Source of the DNA: Agelaius tricolor
Lineage: Eukaryota > Chordata > Aves > Passeriformes > Icteridae
Assembly: GCA_023055355.1 (NCBI GenBank)
Contig: JALJCS010000006.1
Coordinates: forward strand, 35,929,001-35,993,000
Length of the DNA: 64,000 nucleotides
Reading direction: 5' to 3'
Below are positions 25,376 to 37,330 of this stretch, in pieces. Position numbers and translations under genes: made by a program. Under the pieces are notes generated by a model. That model was not told the origin of the DNA. It saw only the letters and a program-made list of their open reading frames with translations, and did no database searches. The number at the start of each line of letters is the position of its first letter. Within the stretch, counting starts at the first letter, position 1.

Positions 25376-28300
25376 CCAATCATGGTTTTAAAATCCAAAT
25401 TTAAAGAATTTATCTTCTGTATCCCCTTTTTGATGTGCAATGTCTTTGTAATAAGGTGAAAATGTTTTCACACTGTGCCATGCTAGACCACTGTGGACGC
25501 TTCCATTTGCAAACAGTAATATTCCATGCATTTGCTGATTATTCTGATTTTTCCTTTCAAGAGGAACTTTGTAAATTTTAGCCCAATTAGTATCTCCATC
25601 TAACTGCAGCCCTATATTTCTTTTTAATATTAAATTGGATCTGTCTATTTGTGTGTCATGCATGTTTATATTTAACAAATATTTACTACTCAAGCCTAGG
25701 AAGCAAGCTGAGATTTATCAAATTCTACCATGAAAAAATAACCTACTTACTTAAAGAAATAAAAGATAAGCCCCTGAGCCTCCCTTCCAGAACAGTCTGT
25801 CATGCCAAATAACAAGAAACCAACTAACAAACAGTTTCATTGGGTAGACTGAATTTAGTATATTAATTACTCCATCTAGGCCAGTACATAAAGTATGGAA
25901 GACTTGATGATCAAAAATTATGACATAGATAAAAATTATTAAAACACAAATATTGTCATAATATTGCAACTTTCAATTAAAAATGTAAAACGTACAGTGC
26001 CAAACAAGCTTTCAAATGAAATATAAATATTATAATGTATTTTAGGAAGATTCACTTTTTTCTTCTTTAGTGCCTTTTGAGCAGGTGTCCAGGGTAGATA
26101 TGGACAATACAAAATCAAAATTTAGAAAGGAATAGTGGCCTGTATATTAGATTTCATGCAGTTGTAAAAAATCGTTAAACATTTTACAATGTAGGATTCC
26201 AAATTCCTGTAAGAGACTGACTTTAGGCAAGGATGATGGCAAGGACCTCTAAGTATATCAAAAGCACAATAAATAGAAATATAAATTGCTCCATGTGGTT
26301 TGTTGCACAAGTCAGACTTAACCACCCCTAACTTTTGCCACTGTGGTTACAATTAAATTCTCAAGTGTCTTTTATGTTACATGGAGATACTTATGTCTCC
26401 AACCTGTGACTATTTTAAAAACATTTATTGGTATATAAATGTCAGGTGCCTCCTTTACAGTTTGAATTATCATATCAATCTTTGCACAAACTATTTAAAA
26501 GAGGAGGCTAAATTTTGAAAAATACTTTCTTGAGTTTGAGTGGGCTATTGGCACAGTTGTACTTACTTGCAGCTGTAAGGATGACTCAATTATTTCAAAA
26601 AGAGCAGTTATACATAGATTCACAATTACTGGGCTATAAATAATATCATTCTAATGGGCTGTTTTTGCACTGCTTCCTCATTCATTGAAGGTGTTGGACA
26701 GCAGAACAGAGGAGTTTGTGGAACACTGAATTCTGCAGCTGAAACGTTTTAGTTTAGCTAATGCTTATATTATGATAAATTTTCATTGGAAGAAAAATTT
26801 TAAAAACTTTATAGACCATTTGAAAAGACTAATTAATTCTTTACAACAGCAAAACAAATTGTCTTCTTCTTTCAACGGTATCAATTTTTTTTGTTACTCT
26901 CCACAAAGTGTAAGAATAAAAGAGATAAAGAAATATGTCTAGTATAATAATAAAGAGAAAAGCCAAGTAAATGACACCAGGAGCCCTAAAGAAAGCAGGC
27001 AGTTTAAACAGGAAAACTGTGAAGTTCTTCTGAGAAAATTCATCACATGATTCTTCTTTTTGCATTAAAATGCAGTCCATCTGACAAAATAAAAATTGCC
27101 TTCTTTTTCCAAAATGACAGATATTCTACTTCATTTCTGTGTATGAGCTTGTTAAGGATTTAAATTATCAACATCTTTGTACACATTATTTTTTTTAAGG
27201 AATGACACCATGCATTTCTTTTTTATGATTGCACAAGAGGACCTCCTTTGCCTTTCATTACTCAAATGGACTGTATGATTTGAGGTTGTGCAAGCTTCAA
27301 CATCAATATAATCTTTAAACATATTTCAAAGAAGACTGTAAATCAACCCTATTTTTGAAGGAAATTATTTCACACCATTTGAAAGACAAACTGCTACATA
27401 TATTAACTATTGATTTTTGTACATTATTAAATCTGTCATTTTAGTTACAATAAATATAATTTTTCATTCATCACAAAATGATACTAAAAAGGACTGCAAT
27501 ATTTTCAGTGAAAATACTTAGGTTTGCATTTATAATACAAGTGTCAACATGACCATCATAATACTATACTGCCATAAATTCTGAAGCTGTCAGCATCCAC
27601 AAGTGAAACATTAGGCCCTGTCACTAAGTGGCTTTTAGCACCTTTTTTTGACACAATCTAATCTGCAGATTTTCCATATCTCTGTGAGGTTTTTTTTTCT
27701 CATGGCATATTCTCCTAACTGTGCTGATTGTACCTCCTGATCCAGCTTGTTAACCAGAAATGCATTTGTATTATTAATTTTCCTCTCAAAAGAATTGTAT
27801 GCAAAATAATTTGCAATTCTGAGATATTAAAGCTGAAATTATTACAAGAAAGCCTTACTTTTTGTATATGAGTAGCTGGAATATTTCAAAGTTTAATAAA
27901 CTATCTCAACCTTTCCAGACAATCATATCATGTCCAAAGCTTTCTCTGAACAAGAAATTGTCAAGAATTTCTCATCTCTAGTTTTCTTCTTGTTTTATTT
28001 TCCTTTTACAGCCCTCTTTATTTTCTAAACCCAGGCCATAAATTTTAGTAAGATTTTAATACCACTTTTTAAATTACAAATCACAGCAAGAAAAAGGCAT
28101 GTGATATTCTCCATTAAGCAGCCAAAAAGCACACTAGCTTAAAGAAATATTAAACATTTATCAGAGTTTTAGCATGCCATGATAAGAAATTTGAAATTAA
28201 AAACCCTTTCTAAAAATAAATAAGGCATTTAATTCAGTCTATCAATTCTTTTTCTCCTTCTATCAGCTAGTTGAGGGGGTGGGTTTTTTCAGTTACACAC

Positions 28301-28974
28301 GTTAAAAAGCAAATGGCATGTGTTCCACTTCCCAATCAGTACAGTTACAGTAATTGCACAGCAATTTGATAAGAAAAGGTCATTTATGTGGTTTGAGTTA
28401 TAATGAAAATATTGTCATTTAAAGTATTTTCAATCATAAAAGAAAGAAAATAAATTAACTCTAACTCATGGTGGAAATGTAGTACTCCTGAATATCAAGA
28501 ATATGACTTTATAATATCCTTAATATGCCTTTGGAAAATAATTTTGGGAAACAGAACACCCACTTTTTCTAGGAAACCACCTCATCTTAAATATCATTCT
28601 CTAGCCATAAGCAGCAGTCCAGCCCTTTTTTGCAGCTGATATCAAAAGATTTGCCACTGCACACACCTCAGAAACCAAGCTGAAGGTATGGCCAAGACTT
28701 TTGCAGCATGCTAACACATCTGCTTGGATCACTTCTCACTATGGATAAAATTACAGTCTACATGCTGTGAGAACTCATTTTTTGTCACTTCCTAATGGGC
28801 TCCAAGGAGTGCACCTTCAAATACATATTCAATGATTTCTCCTGAAAGTCTTCCTAAGGTATTTTGTATTTTCACCTGATGTACACTTATACATGGGCTA
28901 GAACTTACAAGAAAGCCTAGCAGGGACCTCAGCAGCTACAGAGGAAATTATTTTTCCCATATCTGTGATCACAT
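25376..28974. other. Unique non-coding sequence, no gene seen
   Basis: AT-rich sequence. The longest frame is 25388-25693 - (101 codons), which starts next to the inverted-repeat arm and has no family signature. A hydrophobic 79-codon frame at 26841-27080 - is likewise unexplained and probably chance. Confidence 0.5.
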
Positions 28975-29039
28975 AACAAACAGTAAATCAGTTTGATCTA
29001 CTGTTGAAAACTGATTTAACAAACAGTAAATCAGTTTGA
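28975..29039. repeat. 22-bp direct duplication with an inverted segment between
   Basis: AACAAACAGTAAATCAGTTT plus GA occurs exactly at 28975-28996 and again at 29018-29039. Between them 'AAACTGATTT' is the reverse complement of part of the unit, so the region holds direct and inverted copies together. Confidence 0.85.
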
Positions 29040-32000
29040 ATAATGTGAGCCATCCTGAATTATTGGGTCATTCATCCAACTCCACCCACTGATCCATACC
29101 TTTTGGAAATTAATGTTTCTAATAGCTGAAAAGCATTCCAAAGGTGTCTCACTCTCAACTTAATGCAAAAATACATTGACTTCCAGAGCAAGGCTCTGCC
29201 CTTTGCTTAAACATAGATCAGTCATGGCTTTCAGACCAAATACCTTAATACATTTCATTATTCTTTTGTCAGTAAACATATTTGAAAAATGTCATTGTCA
29301 ATTCTTTCCAAGATTTGGACAGAAAATTGAGTTCAGTTAAAGAGCAGGAAGACACTTAGGACAGGACCAGTTGAATTTTTTGTCTCTGTTCTCCCACAGA
29401 CTGCACTAGACCCCAGAACACTGGGGTGTCCATTCATCTTCACCAAACAACCTGCTGACCTTTTCCTTGTGAACCTGCCTGACTTCTTGAAAGCAAGACT
29501 CCACATTATGCTTATCAGTCTCTCATGCTTCCTCCACAACAACTACATATAATTTTGATATGTCATTATAATGCAAAGAATTCCTTATTTAAAGCATTAT
29601 ATTTTTTTTTAAATATCAATCTTATCCTACAGATTTTTTTGTGCTTTGTCTTTTTTTTTTAACTATATAGGTATTTTTAAGAAGTTGTCACAGTAACCTG
29701 TGCACATAGGTGGTTTTGGTTTTTTTAACTTGGAAGTAAAATCACGATAGTCCTTATTACATGTTGCAGAAAAAAATGTTCATGTTTTTCATTACTAAAT
29801 ATGCACAAAAAATATGGGATGTGTACAGGTGTGTAAAGGTTAGGACACATGCATACCCCAAATATGGTATGATAAATACATCATACCACATAGACATTAA
29901 ACAAAGTGTTGACATTCACACCACGTGTACACTCACACCACCAGTACATCATAATATTACAGCAAATATACAGATTTACATATAGTAGTTACTATGACAA
30001 CATCTAAAATGAATTTAGCCATGTGAGCTAGGAAAACACTGGGACTCCTATAGAAAGAACTACTCTTTTGACATTTCATGTTTAAATTGGGCATCTACAA
30101 TCATTTCCACACCACTAATTGTGAAAGTTTCTCTGAGGCACTATGAAAAAAACAGGAAATTAAAATTATAGAATATAGTAATTGTTCTAAAGCATTAATA
30201 TTTTTTTGAAGATTTGAATACTTGTTTAATTTTGCTTTAGACTTTTATAAAAAATCATGGAACTATATTAAAAACCCAGCTGAAATAAATTAGTATCTAA
30301 GGATAATTCAGTACAAGCCCTGACTGAGGTGACAAAATGGTGGAAACATGAGTCCCAAAGTACCAGTATGAATGCTAATTAATAGTGTGAAGTAAAACTC
30401 TCATGTCTCTTCCCTACTCTTTTTTCTTCCTGTTTTTTATATGTCAGTGGCATATCACTAGATTCTATATTCTAGCTTGTTTCATTTGTTTCCTGAGAAT
30501 GCCTGCTTCAGCACTAACAACATGCATATGCACATTCTAAATTGCAGCTTGTGATGTTCTCCTCATGCCTAACTCAAAAAAAAAACCAAAAAACTTCCCC
30601 CAAAAAAGATTAAAAAATCAAAAAGAACTAAAAAAAAACACGAACCTCACAATTCAATAAAAGTTTTTGTATTCAGGTCCATACTTGAGCACATCCCTTA
30701 TAGAGCAAGAATTCCAATATCATTTAAGTAACATCAAAGCCTTTTAGTTCAGTCATATCCTGGTCCTGAGAATGTTTTCTTTTACAACCTCGGCACTGTG
30801 TGTGTCATATCCGTTACACCAAATTCTGCATAAATGAAAACTCTTTTAATTCCACTGATTCCAAGAGAGGTAGATTGATAAGCAACAGCCCAGATCTGAC
30901 CTTTTGCCTTTAGGGGTTAGAAGATGTATTAAGGCTTTAAGACTATCAGACTTTCTAGTCCAAATGAGAGTAACAGCCAAGCACAGGAGGGAAGAGACCA
31001 AGTTAAAAATGTGTTCGCTGAACACAATACAAACAAGGTAGTCATCTACAGAATAATAACTGGGGTTTTAACATATGACATCTATTTCCAGTGAGTCAGA
31101 GTTTGGTTTTCTGTTTATCTTTCTTTTTAAGAGGAAAATATTTGTCCCTTTATAAAAGGTAAAAGGGGACAGAAATATTAAATAGAATATTTCTGTTTCA
31201 AATGGCACTAAAAAAGGTTTAGTCACCAATGTAGTCATGATACTTTGTTTTCCACAGGTTTTGACAGTGAATCACATCCTAATTGTTCCCAGGAGCACAC
31301 TAAATATTTTTCAAGTTTTGATTTATTCTCACTGGTAACTGCTATAATTTATGATAGATTCCATTTTGTCTAGCCATGCTATAAAACAAGCTCATGTAAG
31401 CAAAAAACATCCAACAAGACAGAACATCACAGTGGGAAAACGATTTTGAAAAGACAGTTACTTTATAATGGCTAAACTTTGTGAAGGATGAAAGAATATT
31501 ACAAGAAGAAAGAGAAAAATACAGGTATTGAAGTTACTATTCAAGAACTCATTTTTGTCTTATTGCCACATGGTCTAGTGACACAAGATAGTGGAAATGT
31601 TCTTCAACTTGAAAGCCCACATTTTTTCAAACAAGGCTTCCGTAAAATACCTTCACAGCAGAAGGTACATACGCACTGAATTTGTAAATCAACGCAAGCT
31701 AGGACAAGAGATCTTTAATGCAGTAGTTACCAAAAGAAAAAGAGAAGTAAAGGATTCTCTTTCAATCAGGTAGGTCCATAGGGAGACAGGAAATCCAGAA
31801 AGTAAGACAAAGTTTCAGATGAAAGAATAACCATGATTAAGCTCCATATGGATTGTCTTCATTCTGCCAAGGCATAAGTGCACTAAGCCTCTACCTCAAC
31901 ACTGTGTGTCAGATCTTCATGCGATTTGTTTGACTTGCACACAGGGAGCACACCTCCATCAATGACTGAAATGGAAGCTTTCTGACAGCAATTCAGCCCA

Positions 32001-32114
32001 CCCTTCTTCTGTAATCCATAGAACTTGGCAGTGTACTTGGCACACTACTCTACACCACAGGTTGCCACCAATAACCATCTCCCTCTATTCCACGTGCTAA
32101 CACAATGCTAATAA
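29040..32114. other. Unique non-coding sequence, no gene seen
   Basis: AT-rich sequence with A-rich simple runs near 30575-30645. Two overlapping frames at 31488-31773 + show no family. No repeat was recognised. Confidence 0.5.
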
Positions 32115-32185
32115 TCAGAATCATGGCATTGCTTATGTTGGAAAAGACCTCTAAATCATTGAGTCCAACAAGGTTAACCTGGGGT
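32115..32185 (-). mobile_element. CR1 LINE, 3' terminal scrap
   Basis: On the + strand this shows the reverse complement of a CR1 end: 'AGAATCATGGCATTGCTTA', 'GTTGGAAAAGACCTCTAAA' and 'CATTGAGTCCAACAAGGTT'. Only about 70 bp is clear; similarity fades to the right, possibly to about 32280. Confidence 0.8.
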
Positions 32186-35100
32186 TAACACAGAGTTTAG
32201 ATAAACACCTGTTCCACACCTGTGAGCACAGTGCTTTTCCTGGCTAATGGCCAAAGGATAGAAGGGTTATTTACTTACATACAAGATTCTTTCTGATACC
32301 CTCCCGGAAAGGCCACCTGTCAGTTCACTTTTGTTTCTGACTTACCAGACTATTAAATAGCCAACTGAACAAGGTCTTGAAAGAAGCTTCAAAAATGTAA
32401 GAACATTGGCAGAGGAACATAATGTGTCCACCAGGTCCATGGGCTGCAGAGAAAAGGTGAGTAACAAACCCAAGTGCACCATTTGATCTGTCTATGCAGG
32501 AAGAATCTCCCCATCCAAAGCTGCAGTTAGTACAATTTCTGACACTAAGCAGCTAAAAGCAGCTGGCAACTTCTCCAGTGGCAGAGGAGCAGGAAAAGAA
32601 GATGCAGTCCCTTAAACAAAAAAATCCCAGACACCTACCCCCAGTGTAGGAAAAGAAGATCTAATGGATGAAATAAATTTTTCCATGCTTTCTTTCATGA
32701 GTATCAGTTACACTTCTCAGCTATCCAGAAAGCAAGAAATCAAGAAAAGTTATGACCAAGCTTTGGCATTTCTTTGTGTCCTGAATCATTAGGAAATTAT
32801 GATCTCAAAACACAGACAAAAAAGAAAAAGGACACTCAGAAAAGGGAAATCATCTGGGACACAGGTCTATGATTTAATGTTTGAAACATTTTGGACTTGA
32901 TTTAGCTTCTTTCTGCCACCATTTCTCTTGTAAAATTCAGATTTCAGCAGACAGAGGGAGATCTACCCTGTCTTCAGTAGCTTGAGAACTGTTTTCATTG
33001 TTTTCTTGTGGATCAGCGAAGGCCCACAGTTCAAATCCCACAAGGAAAGTAGTTAGTCCCTATGAGGTCAATTTTTTTTCAGCTTTGAGGCAAATAAATA
33101 CTCTTCAATTTTCAAGAGGATAAAGATGAGATCAGAATCTCCAGCTGGCATGCAGGTATAGATCTCAGCTCCAGTTCATATAGGGAAATCACAAATTTTT
33201 TGCCTCTTTCCTCAATTTCACTGGAATAAAATAAAATATTTTCTGATAACATTCACTTGACTAATTGGTGTGAAAAAAGCATTCAGTAAAGAAGCACTAG
33301 GTCTTAAAACAAGATTTCCTGGCAGTCTGCAGAAAAGAGACAAAAAACTATCTTAACCTCCCTAAGATAAAAACATTAGGAGAACAGCAAATTTGTTGCA
33401 TGGGTTTCTATTTGTAAAATCACATAAAAACTGGGTGAGACTTTCCCAGCTTTTGTAAATAAGGCATGGCTCTCATTTGAACATATATGGATATAAGTAT
33501 TTAGATATGCACATACACATCAAATATAGATATGTCCTTCATATATATACAGAGGATCTCAGTTACTAAAAAAAGAAATAATAGTTTAAAATGTTTGTCT
33601 GAGAGATGAGAGAGGAAAATGCTTTTAATATTCAGTCCTTCATCCTGACACGAGCTTTGCCAGAGCACATGGCAGACTACAGCAAGCAGTGTATGATCAG
33701 GCATATACTGGTGTTAGAGGCCCTGCTGCAAGAAACTACTAGCCTATTCCATTCCTAGGCTATGGAATATATAGTTCTTAACTGCTGCCTCTTCCTTCTT
33801 TTTTCTTTTTTTTCCTCTGCTGTTAGAAAGTACCTTGTCAACAAAGACACTGATTCTGATTATAAATAAAAACACTAGAACCTAAAGAACTATGTTTCAA
33901 AAGTGCATTTAGATGAGAAGTTGAACTTTGTATTTCTGTCTGTTTCACAGTAGTTAGACTTTATTACTTTCACTGTATCAGTTGATCACTGACAGTGTTG
34001 TCAGGGAAAGATGCAGACTCACACCTATGTGTGCCATTCAAATTCATTAACCTGCATTTAAATCATCATAATTACTTTTATTGTGACCATATTGGTGATT
34101 TTGTTTTCAATTTCCCTTTAGAATTTTAATTACACTGTTCAGCTATGCTTTATTGTACTGAAAACAAAAGAGTACCGCTGGCAAAAGGACTTGCAAACTC
34201 ACAAGGTTTCCATCATTGCCAACTTCCTCCTGTTCTCAACCAAGAAGTTATAAAAAGTGAGGTATTAGTAGGAATTTTACAAAGAGTATGTTCAAAAGCC
34301 CTACACAGAAAAGTCATTTAGAACACATCAGTATTTCTACTTTAGGAACAAATAAGTCTTTGTTTGGGGAAGGAGGAGGGTGGCAGGGGAAGATCAAAAA
34401 AGTAAGATTCATTGTATTCCTTTTATTTGTTAAACCTATTTGGAGCAAACATTTCAGAAATGTTAATTATAATTTTACAATAATGAATTTGAACCCAGAC
34501 CAAGAAATATCAAGGCTGGATAGCCCTGAGTGATTTCTCCTATCAAAGCTTTTTGGTTTTCTTTTCTATCTTATAACATAAATCTCTGGCACAAAAAATA
34601 GGAGGAAGTCAAGCAAAACACTAATAACAAGAGAAAAGAAAATCAAAACAGTGAAGGATGAGGGAGAAGACTCATTCAATAACCCTCAAATGGATATGGT
34701 GCTCCAGGAAGAAAAAATACCAGAACAAGAGAAGAAGGACTGGCCATTTAGAATCAAGTGGACTCCTATGTATTTATTCACAAATATAATAATACTATCT
34801 TAGTCCAAGGATTTATCTTAATAAGGAAAAAAACACACCCTTAATTGTGTTTGTTGGTATATAAAGATGACCAGAATACATCGGGTTTTTAAGTTTTCTG
34901 ACAAAAATAAGAAAGCTTCAGTTCACATCAATCTAAAACAAAAGTCCTTCCAAGTTCTATTTCAGTGAGAAAAAAGCGCTTCAGATCAGATTACTTATTT
35001 GACCTGAAATGTAACATTTCATACTAGACACCTGTACTTAGAGCAAAGAAAATAGAGGAATAAATTCACATTACTACAAGAAGAATGAGACACCATCTCC

Positions 35101-36435
35101 TCTCCCTCTATCAAAAGATATAAGTCAGGTTGCTCTCAATTTCTCAACTTTCAGCTTTAACCGAAACCTGTTCTGCCTTGATTGGAAGTGTGATCGATGG
35201 AACAAGAGAAGAAAAACAGAACATCATTGTATATCACTTTTTATCCTTCCTCAATGTGAAGCCATGATGGAATCACACACTCTTATTTTAGTTAGCTTTT
35301 TCTCACACTGCAACAAAAAAACTTACTGATTTTTAAGTGGCTCAGAAGATTTGTGTCAGATTCTTTGAAAACTAGCTTGCATACAGTTTTATCAGTGTTT
35401 TTCATTGTCTCCTAGCCTGGGAGAGAAGGACAATAGGAGCTTTTATTCTAATTCCTTTTTAAGTAGAATGATTAACAAAAACTTGCTTGGAAAGAGAATT
35501 GCAAGTAATTATGTATGTGGATGTCTGTGACTCAACTTTGAATCATTTTTCAATCAAGTCACTGGTAAATTGCATGATGAAGATAGCACAAACTGTAGTG
35601 CAAAAGCAATACATAGATTATATTTCCAAAGACATTATATTCAATACTCTAGAAGAACTGAAATAAAATCAATGCACTATGGCAACCATATTTCCAAAGA
35701 GCTGACAAAATGAAAATTTATTTATTCACATTGCTGGCGTGATTCATCTTTCCAAATATATGAACATTCAAGTGTTTTATAAAAAAACCAATGGACTCTC
35801 ATGATCACAAAAAGCTCTGAATTCCATCATCAAGCAAAGTACTTCAGAGCACTCATCTTCCTCATGGCTCTAGACTTAGAGGAACATATTATCATTATAT
35901 TATATGCATGTTTCATATAGTCTTCTATAAAATCCACAGTGAAACAAACGGGACTTTGTGTAATTTCACAATATGGTTAAACTTTTTATACTGAGAAAAC
36001 ATTTATTTAGTTGATCCACCTACACCCAAAGTTTAAATCCAACGTGTTTTCTGCATTATAGATTGTTGAGATCCCAATGGTACTGTATTGCAAACAGTGC
36101 AATCAAAATATTTAAGGTTATCCTAATACTTCTCCAATCTGCTTGCTATTTTCATCTGCTGAAAGCCACTCAAGTTCAATCATTGCAAATGCTATAAAAA
36201 CCTTGCAAATTTATTTCTCTGCTGGGAAATTCAATAAAGTGACATACAGCTTGACATCTAAGGCATCACTCAGCCAAGAAACTGAAGTCCTGACAATCAC
36301 TCATTTCAATCCTGAAGGTCTAACTTGTAGAGATACCAGCTGTGGAACACTGTGCTTCTGGACTTACCATTTAAAATAATTAAAAAGACATGAAAACCAG
36401 CATGAATAGCACAGGACTGTACCAGCTTGGGGCAT
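32186..36435. other. Unique non-coding sequence, no gene seen
   Basis: AT-rich sequence. Frames such as 34288-34533 + and 36143-36379 + lack any recognisable domain. No repeat was recognised. Confidence 0.5.
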
Positions 36436-37195
36436 TGTCCGCCTCTCCAGAAAGACTGTTCCAGTGTTTGACTACTCAGTTAGTCTGAACCTCCCCTAGC
36501 ACAGCTTTGTACCATTCCCATGTTTCCTCTCCCTGAATCCCAAGGAGGGGGAATCGTCACCTTCCCCTCCACAGGAATCTGTAGAGACTAATGAGGTCAC
36601 ACCTCAGCCTCTCCAAACATGAAAATCCCAAAGTACTCAGCTGCTCCTCACAGGACACTCCTTCCAGGTCTTTCACCAGCTTTGTTGCCCTCTTCTAGAT
36701 GTATTCAAGTACCTTCACAACTTTCTTAAATTGTGGGACCTGGGAGTGCACACAATATCCATGGTGAGGCCACACCAACTCTGAATGCAAGGGATGGTCA
36801 CCTCTGACTGGCTGGTGGTGCTGCGTCTGATGCACCCCAGGATGGGGTTTGCCTGCTGGGCTGACAGGGCTCACTGCCAACCAGCACCCCCAGACCCCTT
36901 CCTGCAGGGCTGCTCTCCAGCCATTCATCTCACAATTTCTCACCCCATGTGATTCTGTTCCAGATGTGTAATTCAGCACTTGGACATAATAATTTCATCC
37001 TATTAATCACTATCCAGTGCTCCAATCTAACCATAGTCCTCTGCAAGGCATTTTGTCCCTTGAGAGAGTAAATAGAACCTCATGATCTGGTGTCATCAGC
37101 AAATTGCTAACGGTGCTTTCAACTCCTGCATCCAAATTGTTGAGAAATGTATTAAACAGAACTGAACCTAGAATTCAACCCTGGGAAATCCATAC
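36436..37195 (-). mobile_element. CR1 LINE, ORF2 C-terminal region to near 3' end
   Basis: The + strand is the reverse complement of CR1. Recognisable blocks in order include 'TGAACCTCCCCTAGCACA', 'CCTCAGCCTCTCCAAACA', 'CAGCTGCTCCTCACAGGAC', 'CCAGCTTTGTTGCCCTCTTC', 'GATGGTCACCTCTGACTG', 'CAACCAGCACCCCCAGACC', 'GGTGTCATCAGCAAATTGC' and 'GTATTAAACAGAACTGA'. The reading frame is disrupted and the 3' terminus is missing, with a deletion near 36500-36580. The 94-codon frame at 36695-36979 is a shadow of this fossil. Confidence 0.95.
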
Positions 37196-37330
37196 ATTTC
37201 TATGTGCATGTGAATATGAATTCATATGGTCATTAATATGAATATGTAATATGATATCAAATATTATGAAATTGAATTCATATATTCATTTTCCAATATA
37301 TTAATATAATGCAGATATCAATTAAATTTA
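37196..37330. repeat. AT-rich imperfect palindromic tract
   Basis: Directly beside the CR1 fragment the sequence becomes almost pure A/T with nested inverted motifs, including a perfect 14-bp palindrome ATATGAATTCATAT at 37214-37227 and a further ATTGAATTCATAT nearby. Confidence 0.7.

Noticed and set aside
28975..29039. CRISPR-like direct repeats
   Set aside because: There are only two copies in a vertebrate-type genome with no array structure.
33030..33043. tRNA-like T-arm motif (AGTTCAAATCCCAC)
   Set aside because: No acceptor stem, D-arm or anticodon arm can be paired around it.
36695..36979. 94-codon minus frame as a gene
   Set aside because: It lies wholly inside an inverted CR1 fragment.
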